Origin: Astragalus membranaceus
Taxonomy: Eukaryota > Streptophyta > Magnoliopsida > Fabales > Fabaceae
NCBI GenBank assembly: GCA_039519185.1
Contig: CM076849.1
Coordinates: 65,764,834 to 65,828,833 of the forward strand
Direction of reading: 5' to 3'
DNA length: 64,000 bases
Below are positions 24,336-35,220 of this stretch, piece after piece (position 1 is the stretch's first letter; each line of letters starts with the position of its first letter). Position numbers and translations under genes: made by a program. The notes under the pieces are model-generated. The model was not told where the DNA came from. It saw nothing but the letters and a program-made list of their open reading frames with translations, and did not search any database.

Positions 24336-25232
24336 TCACTGCCTTTGCTTTTTCTTCTGAGACTTAGTGCGAACTACCTCAAAGTCAGAGCCCTCATCAG
24401 ACTGAGCATTTTCCTTTGCCAAGTTAACCTCCTCCTCAACTAAATCAGCCCAAGGCTGCTTAAGGATGTGTAAATCATCAATCACAACTTGCGCAGCTTC
24501 TTGGTCAGCAACCACTTGGACCCGATTTCTATCAACCTCAAAGGCTGCTTCCATTTGAGAGTCACCAACTAAAACTGGATCAGGGGAATGCGTTATTGGT
24601 GGAGCTCTGCCACTTGGGGATCCTGTTTCAAAATGGTTAGAAATAAATCCAAGCAGGGGGTTAATATCATCATGAGGTATGTTATTAGGGCCTCCAAACT
24701 GATTTGGGATTGTAATCTCTTCAATAGAGATGAGATCTCCGGAACGCTCCAATTGATTATCTTTTTCCACTAGATCTTCTGTAGAGGCTTCATTACCATT
24801 ATCATTATCCTTTTGAATATCACTACCTGCACCGTTATCAATAGTGTTAGCAATAACATTATCACTAAGTGTAGCCGTACCTTTAACTTGAGTTTCTTTC
24901 TCGGCATCAGGCATTTGCATGTCACGAACATTAATGGCATCAATGACGTTCTTTCTCTTTGGCTCCCAAACTTGCCGATGGACTGGGGGCTGCGCACGAG
25001 GTTCCTGCTTACTTTGAGCTTGCTTACAATTGGAATAATGATGCCCAATAATATGACAATAGGAGCAGAAAAGTGGCAGCCTTTCATAAACAACTTCAAC
25101 GTAAAATGCGTAACCTTCACGCTCAACCATGATACGCTCAGGGAGATCTCCATTCAAATCAATATCAACAAGAACTCTTGCGAAGTGGCCAAAAGTACGA
25201 TTCTTTGTGGCATCATCCAAAGCAATAGGACC
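24336..25232 (-). pseudogene. LINE ORF1, C-terminal part (DUF4283 / CCHC type)
   Basis: The frame continues across the Tekay insertion from 34022: REYWRPITLFEIAGAIG on the right joins IALDDATKNRTFGHFAR on the left, once one copy of the ACCGA target duplication is discounted. The zinc knuckle LPLFCSYCHIIGHHYSNC (near 25050) is typical of plant LINE ORF1 RNA-binding proteins, which coat the LINE RNA. The tail is acidic and ends KKKQRQ at 24336. This portion has no internal stop. The protein as a whole is split by the retrotransposon and truncated upstream. Confidence 0.85.
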
Positions 25233-25237
25233 ACCGA

Positions 25238-27341
25238 TGTCACATCCTCAAAATAATTAATCGAATTATTTGGATGTTAACCCAATTGAATTAATTTGGT
25301 ACTTAATTGGTGAAATTATTGAGTGCTAAAATTAATTACTGGCTGTCACAGGGTCGTTAACCGAATAATACGGACCAAGGAAGTTTTGGAATCGAAATAA
25401 GGAATTTGGGTCAATATGGTAATTGGACCACGCCACCACTTATTTATTAATTAAATAAATATGTGTGTGTGTGTTAAATAAAGGAAAGAAAGAAAAGAGA
25501 AAGGAAGCGCTGGAAACAGAGAAGGGAAGAAGAGAAAAGAAGAAGGAAAAAGAAGAAGGAAAAAGGGAAGAGAAGAAGAAGAATCCTCAACCTCCAAGCT
25601 CCAAACTTCATCATCTTCATCACCTCCTCTCCCTCAACATAACCCCATAACTTGGTAAGATTCCCTTCCATTTTTCCCCATTATTTTGACCTACGAAATT
25701 ATAGGGTTTGGTTGGGGAATTTGTTCAAATCTTGAGTTGTGAGCTGGAATTAATGATTGATTCATGGTTAGGATCGAAGCCAAGAGCGGTGGATCGCGTT
25801 TGGGAATTCGAAACGAAGTTAGGAGCGGTTCGGTGTTGTTTGGGTTCGATTCGGTGATTTCGACACGTCGGTGATTTCGGCTCGGCAACGACTCTCGCTT
25901 CAAGGGTGAGTTTTACTCACACTTAGGTTTATCCTGTTTTGGTATAATTTGTGTGTTGATTGGTTTCGAGAAATTCTGAGTCAAAACCGTTATTCGAAAA
26001 ATAGCGCTTTGAATAAAAATTCGTTTTGATTGAGTTTTTGATTTGATTGATTGATTATATGGTATTGGTTGGACTGGTTTTGCTGGTTGTCAAATCTGTT
26101 TTCGATCGGAACTGAAATCGGAATTGAGCGGAATAGCGGATTTCGCGAAAATCGCAAAATCTGCACCAGACAGACCTCCATCGCGTCGCGACCCGCAGGG
26201 CATCGCGTCGCGACCAAATGCAGTTTTGTCACGCAAAATGTTTCTGTCGTTTTTCGCGTCGCGACGGTGGCAGTTCGCGTCGCGACGCTTTGCAGATTTT
26301 CAGCAACTGTACACTGTTTTTGTTTCCGCGATATCTTTTGATCCGGGAACCCGATTGAGGTGTTCTAAGATGCGTTGAAAAGCTTATTCAGAGGCCTAAC
26401 TGAATATTCTAGTTTTAAGGCAAAATAAACTGTTTTCGAAGTTGAAAATTGTGTCGAAAAGAGGTAAATTAGAGTGCGAGTGTGAACTTGGTTTATAAAA
26501 GCGTGGGTTAATTGTTCAACTGGTTATTTGAGGTGATGGACCCTGAGTTCATATGATTACAGACCTGTGTGTGTATATGTATCGAGTTGGGTGACGACCC
26601 ATGGGTAACATACTAGGCAGGGCAGTCATGATCCCTTACCCTAGGCTCCATGCCAATGGGAGAATGTACTATTGGTAGGGGGTTCACCGGGAGTAGCGGT
26701 TACGCAGTCGGTGTTATGTTAAATTAATTGTAGTACGGTTCACCGGGAGTAGCGGTTACGCAGTCGGTGTCGTACTAAGTTATGGCAAATTCCCCGGGAG
26801 TAGCGGTTACGCAGTCGGTGGAATGCTATGTGTAAAATAATGCGGTTCATCGGGAGTAGCGGTTACGCAGTCGGTGCCGTGTTGAGATTAAAAATGTTTT
26901 AAACTAGTACCGAGAGAGTTAGTAGGGGTTACGGTAGAACTCACTGAGATTGTATCTCACTGTTTATATGTTGTTGTTTTACAGAGACACAGGGGCAGCA
27001 GAAATCCAAGAGACACGAGTAGGTTGGGCTCGGGCGACTATTGATGACTTAGCGTCTATGCTTAAGTTATTTTTATTTCCCTTTTTGGCTGTCTATGTAT
27101 AACGACATGGTGTCCTCAGTTTTAGGTTTTCTTCCGCTTTCTTGTATGATGCCAAATACCATAGTTGCTGACAGGTTATGGTCTGAGTACCGTATAGTCT
27201 TGTTTGTATAAAAGACTGTTTTGTTTTATTCAGCAAAAAATTTATAATGGTATTCAGTGTCTGAACAGGAAATGTTATCTCTGATGTATGTTTAATGTGC
27301 ACTTGGGTGTTTTTACCAAATAAAAATACCAGGGTGTTACA
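25238..27341 (+). repeat. 5' LTR of the Tekay element
   Basis: It contains a GA-rich leader-like segment (25480-25590), a donor-like GGGTGAGTTTTACTC (25904-25918), four TCGCGTCGCGA-type words (26180-26285), a four-copy tandem repeat (26686-26880) and an acceptor-like TTGTTTTACAG (to 26984). The first base of the ACATCC motif differs from the 3' LTR (C for A at 25241). Confidence 0.95.
26686..26880 (+). repeat. Four-copy tandem repeat in the Tekay LTR
   Basis: Units built on GGGAGTAGCGGTTACGCAGT, each flanked by GGTTCACC or a variant and CGGTGT or a variant, separated by short AT-rich spacers that differ between units. The same block is at 33359-33557 in the 3' LTR. The other Tekay LTRs in the window have unrelated tandem repeats at the matching place. 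Confidence 0.9.
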
Positions 27342-27343
27342 GT

Positions 27344-27355
27344 TGGTATCAGAGC
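27344..27355 (+). other. Primer binding site of the Tekay element (initiator tRNA-Met type)
   Basis: TGGTATCAGAGC, two bases after the 5' LTR end, the standard site complementary to the 3' end of initiator tRNA-Met. Confidence 0.93.
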
Positions 27356-27474
27356 GGTTCGACCTAGTCGGACTTAGCTTATAGGGTCTTTGCTTTTCCA
27401 GTCGTGATTTTCTTAGTATGCTATTAGACATTGAGCTTGATCAACTTAATACTTTGTGCATATTTCGCAGAATC

Positions 27475-30400
27475 ATGGCCAGAAGAGGTAGAGGCGTTCC
27501 TCCTCCTGTTGATCCAAATTTTGAGTGGATGCAGAATGTCATTGAGAACCAGCAGAAAATGATGCAAGACATGATGCTTATGCATCAGCAGCAACAAATC
27601 CAACAGCAAAATGCTCAGCAGCATCAAGCTCCAGAGCCACAAGTGAACCCAAGGAGAATTTTCACAGAGTTCCTGAAAATGAAACCCTCCGAGTTTAGAG
27701 GTGGACCGGATGTCATGAGAGCACAACATTGGCTGGATGACATTGAAAAGATCTTTGTAACAATGCAAGTGACCGATGAAGATAAGTTGAGGTTGGCTTC
27801 CCATATGTTGAAGGGAGAGGCCAATAACTGGTGGACAAATGCTAGGGCCATGATGGAGACAATGGGAACTCCCCCGACTTGGGAAAATTTCCGAACATCA
27901 TTTTTGGAACAATTCTTCCCCACGGCTATGAGGTTTGATAAGGAAAATGAGTTTTTGGCTCTTACACAAGGAGGCTTGACCGTGGGCCAATACACGGCTA
28001 AATTTGAAGAGTTGTATCAATTCTTCGGTTTAGCTGGGTATGCCCCCAATGACCAATGGAAAACTGACAGGTACAAATATGGGTTGAGAGAGGATATTGC
28101 TCAAAGTCTTAGTTCTTTTCCGAGAACCAATTATGCAGCCATGGTTCAACAAGCTTATATTGCCGAAAGCGATTTGGCAAGATTGTATGCAAGTAGGAAG
28201 GCATTTCATCAAAGTAAGAGGAACACTGGGTCATCTAGTTCTCAGATGGGTCCCAGGCATGATTCGGGGAAAGGAGGTAATTATAAAGGGAAGCAGGTGC
28301 AAACGATCGACCAAACGAGGTTTAAAAATTGTCATAAGTGCGGAAGGCATCACCGAGGTGAGTGTCAACTAAGACATACTCGGTGTTATCATTGTAATGA
28401 AGAGGGCCACTATGAAAATGAGTGCCCAGCAAAGAGGAACATCCAAAGAGCACCAAATGCACCTAGTCAGGGGCGGATCAACACATTGGATGCTCGGACC
28501 ATCACACCTACCGATAATCTTCTGAGGGGTACGGGATCTCTTTTTAATAATTCAGTCAATATTTTATATGATTCTGGTGCAACTCACTGTTTTATCTCAC
28601 AAGCATGTGTGGATCGGTTGGGATTAGCATTGTCTGAGCTATCCGAACCGATAACTATTTTAACTGCTGCCAAGGGTCGTGTCCAGACCCAATCATTATG
28701 TGAAAATTGCCTACTTGTCATAGGCGACAGACAGTTTGTTGTGAAATTTATTTGCTTGCCTATGAGAAGCATGGACATTGTTATGGGTATGAATTGGATG
28801 GCTGAAAATCATGTAACAATCAACTGTGCCGATCGAACTATTAGCTTCGCCTCCGAATCCGTAGGATTGACACAGGCAGATTCTGAAGCGACGATCTCTT
28901 ACACCGAAGCAAGCCAGTCATTATTCCAAGGTGCGGAAGCTATTCTTATTATGTTGTCTGCATCTACTGAAACGGGTTTAGATTTGTCATCTGTGCAAGT
29001 GGTAAATGAATTTCTAGATGTCTTTCCAGAAGAAGTTTCATCCTTACCTCCTGACCGAGAGGTAGAATTCTCAATTGAATTGATTCCTGGTACAGGATCA
29101 ATCTCTATTGCTCCTTATAGAATGTCTCCTTTAGAGTTGAAGGAACTGAAGTCTCAACTTGAGGAACTAATATCGAAGAGGTTTATTCGACCGAGTGCTT
29201 CTCCATGGGGTGCTCCGGTGTTGCTAGTCAAAAAGAAGGATGGTAGCATGAGGTTGTGCATAGATTATCGACAATTGAATAAAGTGACGATCAAGAATAA
29301 ATATCCCTTGCCAAGGATAGACGATTTGCTTGACCAACTTCGAGGTGCCGTGGTATTTTCAAAAATTGATCTGAGATCGGGTTATCATCAAATAAAGGTA
29401 CGAGCCTTAGATATTCCGAAGACAGCTTTCCGTACGAGGTATGGTCATTACGAGTTCGTAGTGATGCCCTTCGGTTTGACTAATGCTCCAGCGGTATTCA
29501 TGGATTACATGAACCGAGTGTTTCACACGTACCTTGATCAGTTTGTGGTAGTTTTTATTGATGATATCTTGGTGTACTCTAAGACTATTGAGGACCATGT
29601 TCAACATCTCCGCATTGTTCTGAACGTGCTCCGAGAAAAGAAATTGTATGCCAAGCCGTCGAAGTGTGACTTCTGGATGCCTGAGGTGAAGTTTTTGGGA
29701 CACGTGATTTCCCAATCGGGAGTTGCGGTGGATCCCAGTAAAGTAGAAGCAGTGTTGAACTGGGAACGACCAACATCTATCACCGAAATAAGAAGTTTCT
29801 TGGGTCTAGCTGGTTACTACAGGAGGTTTATTCAAGGTTTTTCACAATTGGTTCTTCCACTTACTCGGTTGACTCGTAAAGCCCAGCCGTTTATATGGAA
29901 TGCCGACTGTGAGGAAAGTTTTCAAGAGTTGAAAGTTAGGCTGACTTCTGCTCCAATCCTAATTCTTCCGGATCCATCTTTGGAATTCCAAATTTACAGC
30001 GATGGTTCTGGAAAGGGTTTGGGGTGTGTCCTCATGCAGAACCAACAAGTGGTAGCTTATGCATCCAGGCAATTGAAGACTCATGAGGAGAACTATCCGA
30101 CTCATGATTTGGAGTTGGCAGCTATTGTGTACGCACTGAAGATTTGGAGACATTACCTGTATGGGTCTCGTTTCGAAGTCTTTAGTGATCATAAAAGCTT
30201 GAAATATTTGTTTGACCAGAAGGAGTTGAATAACAGGCAGAGAAGGTGGGTGGAGTTTCTGAAGGATTATGACTTCGAATTGAAGTATCATCCGGGAAAG
30301 GCTAATGTTGTAGCTGCACTGAGTAGGAAATCCATTCACATAGCAGAGATTATGATGCATGAAATGAGACTGTTGGAGTCTTTTAGAGACCTAAATTTGA

Positions 30401-31866
30401 ACGCAAGATCAAGAAAGAACAGGTTAGTGTTGAGCCATATGAGGATCTCTAGTTCTTTAAGAGAGTCTATTCGCATAGCACAGGAAGTTGACGTGAAACT
30501 TCAATCACAAAAAGTGTTACCAGATTTTACCGAAGATAGTGATGGAGTTATTTGTTTCAACGGTAGGATCTGTGTGCCCGATAATGAGGATATTAAAAAG
30601 CAAGTGCTTGAGGAAGCACACCGAAGTCTATTTTCTGTACACCCTGGATCCACCAAGATGTATAGAGATTTAAAGCAGATGTATTGGTGGCACGGAATGA
30701 AGTTTGAGATTGCTGAATTTGTATCAAAATGCTTAACTTGCCAAAGAGTTAAGATAGAACATCGGAAACCTGCTGGTCTGTTACGGTCACTAGACGTGCC
30801 AGTATGGAAATGGGAAGACATTTCTATGGATTTTGTAATGGCGTTGCCAAGGTCTCAAGCCGGTAACGACTCCATTTGGGTAGTTGTGGATCGGTTAACT
30901 AAATCAGCTCATTTTATTCCAGTGCGTTCGAGCAGTAAAGTATCCAAGTTAGCTGAGGTGTATTTGAAGAATATAGTAAGGTTGCATGGGGTTCCTACCA
31001 GTATAGTGTCGGATCGAGATCCGAAATTCACTTCTCGATTTTGGAAAGCTCTGAATGAAGCATTGGGAACTAAAGTACTTCTTAGTACCGCTTATCACCC
31101 ACAAACAGATGGTCAAACCGAGAGAACTATCCAGACATTAGAAGATATGCTTAGGGCTTCGGTACTTGATGACGGAAAGAAATGGGAGGATCAACTTCCA
31201 TTGGTGGAATTCTCATATAACAACAGTTATCATTCCAGTATCGGAATGGCACCTTTTGAAGCCTTGTATGGTAGAAAATGTAGAACTCCATTGTGTTGGT
31301 GGGAAGTCGGGGAGAACCGATTGTTAGGACCTGAGATGATTCATGACACTACTGAGAAGATCAGGTTAATCAGAGAAAGAATGAAAGCTGCCCAGAGCAG
31401 GCAAAAGAGCTATGCTGATAAAAGAAGAAGGCCGTTAGAATTTGAGTCGGGCGATCATGTGTTTTTGAGATTATCACCAACAATTGGCACAGGTAGGGCA
31501 TTACGGGTGAAGAAACTAAGTCCTCGGTATATTGGACCCTTCCAGATTATTGAACGAATAGGGCCTCTTGCATACCGTATTGCGTTGCCTCCACCATTGT
31601 CAAATCTGCATGATGTATTCCATGTATCTCAGCTGCGAAAGTACATTCCCGATCCAAGCCAACCGTTAGATTTTGAAACGATTGACCTTCGACCGGACTT
31701 GTCCTTCCAACCTAATCCGAATTACATCATGGAACGTAGCGAGAGGACGCTACGGACAAAGTCAATTCCCATTGTCAGGGTGGTTTGGGATGGTTTTTCC
31801 GCCGAGGAAGCTACTTGGGAGTTGGAGGACGGTATGCGGACTCAGTATCCGTATTTGTTCTCTTGA
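27475..31866 (+). CDS. Tekay gag-pol-chromodomain polyprotein (1463 aa), RNase H motif altered
   Basis: Chosen start is the ATG of MARRGRG at 27475, as in related elements. The upstream in-frame ATG at 27418 lies in the leader. A Gag domain (TWENFRTSFLEQFFP near 135) is followed by two zinc-knuckle-like motifs, CHKCGRHHRGEC (287) and CYHCNEEGHYENEC (304). Protease has YDSGATHCF (365), RT has FIDDILVYS (695), and RNase H starts at YSDGSG (841). Integrase has CLTCQR (1088), MDFVMALP (1119), SDRDPKF (1180) and TDGQTERT (1212). The C-terminal chromodomain-like stretch (about 1395-1463, VRVVWDGFSAEEATWE) probably steers integration to heterochromatin. The frame is open throughout, but near 944 it reads NVVAALSR where the family has NVVADALSR, so a conserved RNase H Asp is missing. 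An acceptor-like TTTCGCAG lies five bases before the ATG. Confidence 0.95.
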   Translation: MARRGRGVPPPVDPNFEWMQNVIENQQKMMQDMMLMHQQQQIQQQNAQQHQAPEPQVNPRRIFTEFLKMKPSEFRGGPDVMRAQHWLDDIEKIFVTMQVTDEDKLRLASHMLKGEANNWWTNARAMMETMGTPPTWENFRTSFLEQFFPTAMRFDKENEFLALTQGGLTVGQYTAKFEELYQFFGLAGYAPNDQWKTDRYKYGLREDIAQSLSSFPRTNYAAMVQQAYIAESDLARLYASRKAFHQSKRNTGSSSSQMGPRHDSGKGGNYKGKQVQTIDQTRFKNCHKCGRHHRGECQLRHTRCYHCNEEGHYENECPAKRNIQRAPNAPSQGRINTLDARTITPTDNLLRGTGSLFNNSVNILYDSGATHCFISQACVDRLGLALSELSEPITILTAAKGRVQTQSLCENCLLVIGDRQFVVKFICLPMRSMDIVMGMNWMAENHVTINCADRTISFASESVGLTQADSEATISYTEASQSLFQGAEAILIMLSASTETGLDLSSVQVVNEFLDVFPEEVSSLPPDREVEFSIELIPGTGSISIAPYRMSPLELKELKSQLEELISKRFIRPSASPWGAPVLLVKKKDGSMRLCIDYRQLNKVTIKNKYPLPRIDDLLDQLRGAVVFSKIDLRSGYHQIKVRALDIPKTAFRTRYGHYEFVVMPFGLTNAPAVFMDYMNRVFHTYLDQFVVVFIDDILVYSKTIEDHVQHLRIVLNVLREKKLYAKPSKCDFWMPEVKFLGHVISQSGVAVDPSKVEAVLNWERPTSITEIRSFLGLAGYYRRFIQGFSQLVLPLTRLTRKAQPFIWNADCEESFQELKVRLTSAPILILPDPSLEFQIYSDGSGKGLGCVLMQNQQVVAYASRQLKTHEENYPTHDLELAAIVYALKIWRHYLYGSRFEVFSDHKSLKYLFDQKELNNRQRRWVEFLKDYDFELKYHPGKANVVAALSRKSIHIAEIMMHEMRLLESFRDLNLNARSRKNRLVLSHMRISSSLRESIRIAQEVDVKLQSQKVLPDFTEDSDGVICFNGRICVPDNEDIKKQVLEEAHRSLFSVHPGSTKMYRDLKQMYWWHGMKFEIAEFVSKCLTCQRVKIEHRKPAGLLRSLDVPVWKWEDISMDFVMALPRSQAGNDSIWVVVDRLTKSAHFIPVRSSSKVSKLAEVYLKNIVRLHGVPTSIVSDRDPKFTSRFWKALNEALGTKVLLSTAYHPQTDGQTERTIQTLEDMLRASVLDDGKKWEDQLPLVEFSYNNSYHSSIGMAPFEALYGRKCRTPLCWWEVGENRLLGPEMIHDTTEKIRLIRERMKAAQSRQKSYADKRRRPLEFESGDHVFLRLSPTIGTGRALRVKKLSPRYIGPFQIIERIGPLAYRIALPPPLSNLHDVFHVSQLRKYIPDPSQPLDFETIDLRPDLSFQPNPNYIMERSERTLRTKSIPIVRVVWDGFSAEEATWELEDGMRTQYPYLFS

Positions 31867-31916
31867 GGTATGTCGTGTCTAATTTTGAGGACAAAATTCT
31901 TTCAAGTTGGGGAGAA
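31867..31916 (+). other. Tekay 3' spacer and polypurine tract
   Basis: A 50-base gap after the stop contains AATTTTGAGGACAAAATTC and the purine tract AGTTGGGGAGAA, directly abutting the 3' LTR. Confidence 0.88.
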
Positions 31917-34021
31917 TGTAACATCCTCAAAATAATTAATCGAATTATTTGGATGTTAACCCAATTGAATTAATTTGGTACTTAATTGGTGAAATTATTG
32001 AGTGCTAAAATTAATTACTGGCTGTCACAGGGTCGTTAACCGAATAATACGGACCAAGGAAGTTTTGGAATCGAAATAAGGAATTTGGGTCAATATGGTA
32101 ATTGGACCACGCCACCACTTATTTATTAATTAAATAAATATGTGTGTGTGTGTTAAATAAAGGAAAGAAAGAAAAGAGAAAGGAAGCGCTGGAAACAGAG
32201 AAGGGAAGAAGAGAAAAGAAGAAGGAAAAAGAAGAAGGAAAAAGGGAAGAGAAGAAGAAGAATCCTCAACCTCCAAGCTCCAAACTTCATCATCTTCATC
32301 ACCTCCTCTCCCTCAACATAACCCCATAACTTGGTAAGATTCCCTTCCATTTTTCCCCATTATTTTGACCTACGAAATTATAGGGTTTGGTTGGGGAATT
32401 TGTTCAAATCTTGAGTTGTGAGCTGGAATTAATGATTGATTCATGGTTAGGATCGAAGCCAAGAGCGGTGGATCGCGTTTGGGAATTCGAAACGAAGTTA
32501 GGAGCGGTTCGGTGTTGTTTGGGTTCGATTCGGTGATTTCGACACGTCGGTGATTTCGGCTCGGCAACGACTCTCGCTTCAAGGGTGAGTTTTACTCACA
32601 CTTAGGTTTATCCTGTTTTGGTATAATTTGTGTGTTGATTGGTTTCGAGAAATTCTGAGTCAAAACCGTTATTCGAAAAATAGCGCTTTGAATAAAAATT
32701 CGTTTTGATTGAGTTTTTGATTTGATTGATTGATTATATGGTATTGGTTGGACTGGTTTTGCTGGTTGTCAAATCTGTTTTCGATCGGAACTGAAATCGG
32801 AATTGAGCGGAATAGCGGATTTCGCGAAAATCGCAAAATCTGCACCAGACAGACCTCCATCGCGTCGCGACCCGCAGGGCATCGCGTCGCGACCAAATGC
32901 AGTTTTGTCACGCAAAATGTTTCTGTCGTTTTTCGCGTCGCGACAGTGGCAGTTCGCGTCGCGACGCTTTGCAGATTTTCAGCAACTGTACACTGTTTTT
33001 GTTTCCGCGATATCTTTTGATCCGGGAACCCGATTGAGGTGTTCTAAGATGCGTTGAAAAGCTTATTCAGAGGCCTAACTGAATATTCTAGTTTTAAGGC
33101 AAAATAAACTGTTTTCGAAGTTGAAAATTGTGTCGAAAAGAGGTAAATTAGAGTGCGAGTGTGAACTTGGTTTATAAAAGCGTGGGTTAATTGTTCAACT
33201 GGTTATTTGAGGTGATGGACCCTGAGTTCATATGATTACAGACCTGTGTGTGTATATGTATCGAGTTGGGTGACGACCCATGGGTAACATACTAGGCAGG
33301 GCAGTCATGATCCCTTACCCTAGGCTCCATGCCAATGGGAGAATGTACTATTGGTAGGGGGGTTCACCGGGAGTAACGGTTACGCAGTCGGTGTTATGTT
33401 AAATTAATTGTAGTACGGTTCACCGGGAGTAGCGGTTACGCAGTCGGTGTCGTACTAAGTAATAGCAAATTCCCCGGGAGTAGCGGTTACGCAGTCGGTG
33501 GAATGCTATGTGTAAAATAATGCGGTTCATCGGGAGTAGCGGTTACGCAGTCGGTGCCGTGTTTAGATTAAAAATGTTTTAAACTAGTACCGAGAGAGTT
33601 AGTAGGGGTTACGGTAGAACTCACTGAGATTGTATCTCACTGTTTATATGTTGTTGTTTTACAGAGACACAGGGGCAGCAGAAATCCAAGAGACACGAGT
33701 AGGTTGGGCTCGGGCGACTACTGATGACTTAGCGTCTATGCTTAAGTTATTTTTATTTCCCTTTTTGGCTGTCTATGTATAACGACATGGTGTCCTCAGT
33801 TTTAGGTTTTCTTCCGCTTTCTTGTATGATGCTAAATACCATAGTTGCTGACAGGTTATGGTCTGAGTACCGTATAGTCTTGTTTGTATAAAAGACTGTT
33901 TTGTTTTATTCAGCAAAAAATTTATAATGGTATTCAGTGTCTGTACAGGAAATGTTATCTCTGATGTATGTTTAATGTGCACTTGGGTGTTTTTACCAAA
34001 TAAAAATACCAGGGTGTTACA
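31917..34021 (+). repeat. 3' LTR of the Tekay element
   Basis: 2105 bp from TGTAACATCC to GGTGTTACA, nearly identical to 25238-27341, and followed by the target duplication ACCGA. It contains the same four CpG-rich words and the tandem block. Confidence 0.96.
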
Positions 34022-34254
34022 ACCGATTGCCCCGGCAATCTCAAAAAGAGTGATTGGACGCCAGTATTCACGAGCCAATCCATGGATACGAACCCAACAT
34101 TGAACATTGGTGTTGCGGATCCTGTTTGGATCAAAGTCTGGCGTCCATGCAAAGAGCCGAAGAAAGCCCGGGTGCAACGACCATGTCCCAATTGCTTGGA
34201 GGCTACGCATCTCTTCAAACGATTGAAAACAAAATTCATAGAAAGTTAATAATT
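34022..34254 (-). pseudogene. LINE ORF1, N-terminal part
   Basis: Minus-strand frame containing SFEEMRSLQAIGTW and NTNVQCWVRIHGLAREYW, the DUF4283-type region of plant LINE ORF1. It is the upstream half of the ORF1 that continues at 25232. The authentic start is missing: the frame is closed by a stop about 25 bases further upstream, and the next element begins at 34300. Confidence 0.8.
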
Positions 34255-34299
34255 TAACTTTGTGTTCATTTCGCTCAAGTTATGTATGTCGCCTTTCAG

Positions 34300-35184
34300 T
34301 GATAACTCATATTTAGATGTGTTATTTATGCTCTTATCACTTAAATCAACACAAGTTCTCAAGTAATATTCGTGCTTTATTAGGTAAATATTATTTATTT
34401 AGAGGAGAGAAGGGTTAGGAGCTTGTTTGTTATCATTTGAAACTTTTGGTGCCTTTTTGAGTATTTTAATGCTTCTGTTAAGTGCTGCAGCGGTAAGCGC
34501 TATAGCGCTATATGGCGGTGGGACAGCTGGACACTTTTGGAGCCTACTACTGTATGATGAGTCATCATACTTATCCCTTGCTGTTCAGAATGTGTGGAAG
34601 CTTTTTAGTGACAAGTAGGACACTTGGCGCATTTTTATTGAAAGATGTCATTGTCACCTTTTTGTAAAGCTACTTTACGAGATGTGGATAATATCTATCT
34701 CACTTCTTCTTCCTCACAACATAGATTTCGAAATAAGGATAGTTTTTGGAGAGAAAAACTTGACACCCTTCTCCTCCATTAATCCTCCACTTCAAGCTTT
34801 TATTTTTCAAGAGAAGATCATCATTTCCAGCGCTGTGAAGCTGTGCTGTAGCGTCAGCAACCCGTCACATGAGAAGGAGGCCACTACATGCATCTTTTGC
34901 AACCTTGCTTCTTCTTTTCATTTTCGGTAATATGAGCTTTTTAGTTTGTATTGTGTTGATGATGCTCATCATGAGCTAAACACTTAGTAGTTGGATTGTT
35001 TTAAGCTTTGTAATGACTCTTTAGTATTGTTAATATAACGTTATGATGTTTGTGTTTCAATCCTTGTATTTTAATGCTTTCAAACTTGTTTTGGGATTGA
35101 TCAACTGAAACGAGTAGATTCGTGGGTACAGACATGGTCCCATGACTCGAACTCAAGGATTGATATGAATGAAAGGTTGTTTAA
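34300..35184 (+). repeat. Truncated left LTR of Athila-C
   Basis: Aligns with 37127-38011. It contains AAGCGCTATAGCGCTATA (34495-34512) and further CGCTGTAGCG-like words near 34829-34858. The short frames at 34427-34930 recur in both LTR copies and are not genes. Confidence 0.85.
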
Positions 35185-35220
35185 CGCTATTATCCACCCT
35201 AACAAGGGTTTTGAATGTCA

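Larger units (their letters stand above)
25238..34021 (+). mobile_element. Tekay (chromovirus) Ty3/gypsy retrotransposon, structurally complete
   Basis: 8784 bp with LTRs of 2104 and 2105 bp (TGTNACATCC to GGTGTTACA), flanked by ACCGA at 25233-25237 and 34022-34026. An initiator-tRNA-Met primer site follows the 5' LTR, one long gag-pol frame with a C-terminal chromodomain fills the interior, and a purine tract precedes the 3' LTR. I count roughly ten substitutions and one indel between the LTRs, so insertion was recent. It sits inside LINE ORF1. Confidence 0.97.
19216..34299 (-). mobile_element. Plant L1-type LINE, interrupted by a Tekay element and an LTR fragment
   Basis: On the minus strand ORF1 runs from about 34254 to 34022, resumes at 25232 beyond the Tekay element and ends at 24336. 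ORF2 starts 66 bases later at 24270 and ends at 19295. The 3' end lies near 19216, where the plus strand reads TTTCATTAAGAAAC. The right boundary meets the LTR of the next element at 34300, so the LINE 5' end is missing. It is inserted in Tat 3' non-coding DNA. Confidence 0.85.

Noticed and set aside
25465..26378. Small ORFs repeated at 32144-33057
   Set aside because: They are Tekay LTR sequence duplicated by the element's structure, not genes.
26686..26880. CRISPR-like array (regular repeats with variable spacers)
   Set aside because: This is plant DNA, the spacers are short and related, and the block lies inside an LTR present twice, so it is a tandem repeat of the Tekay family.
34427..34930. 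Two small ORFs of 63 and 82 codons repeated at 37254-37757
   Set aside because: Both copies sit in the LTRs of Athila-C. The repetition is due to the LTRs and no protein motif is visible.
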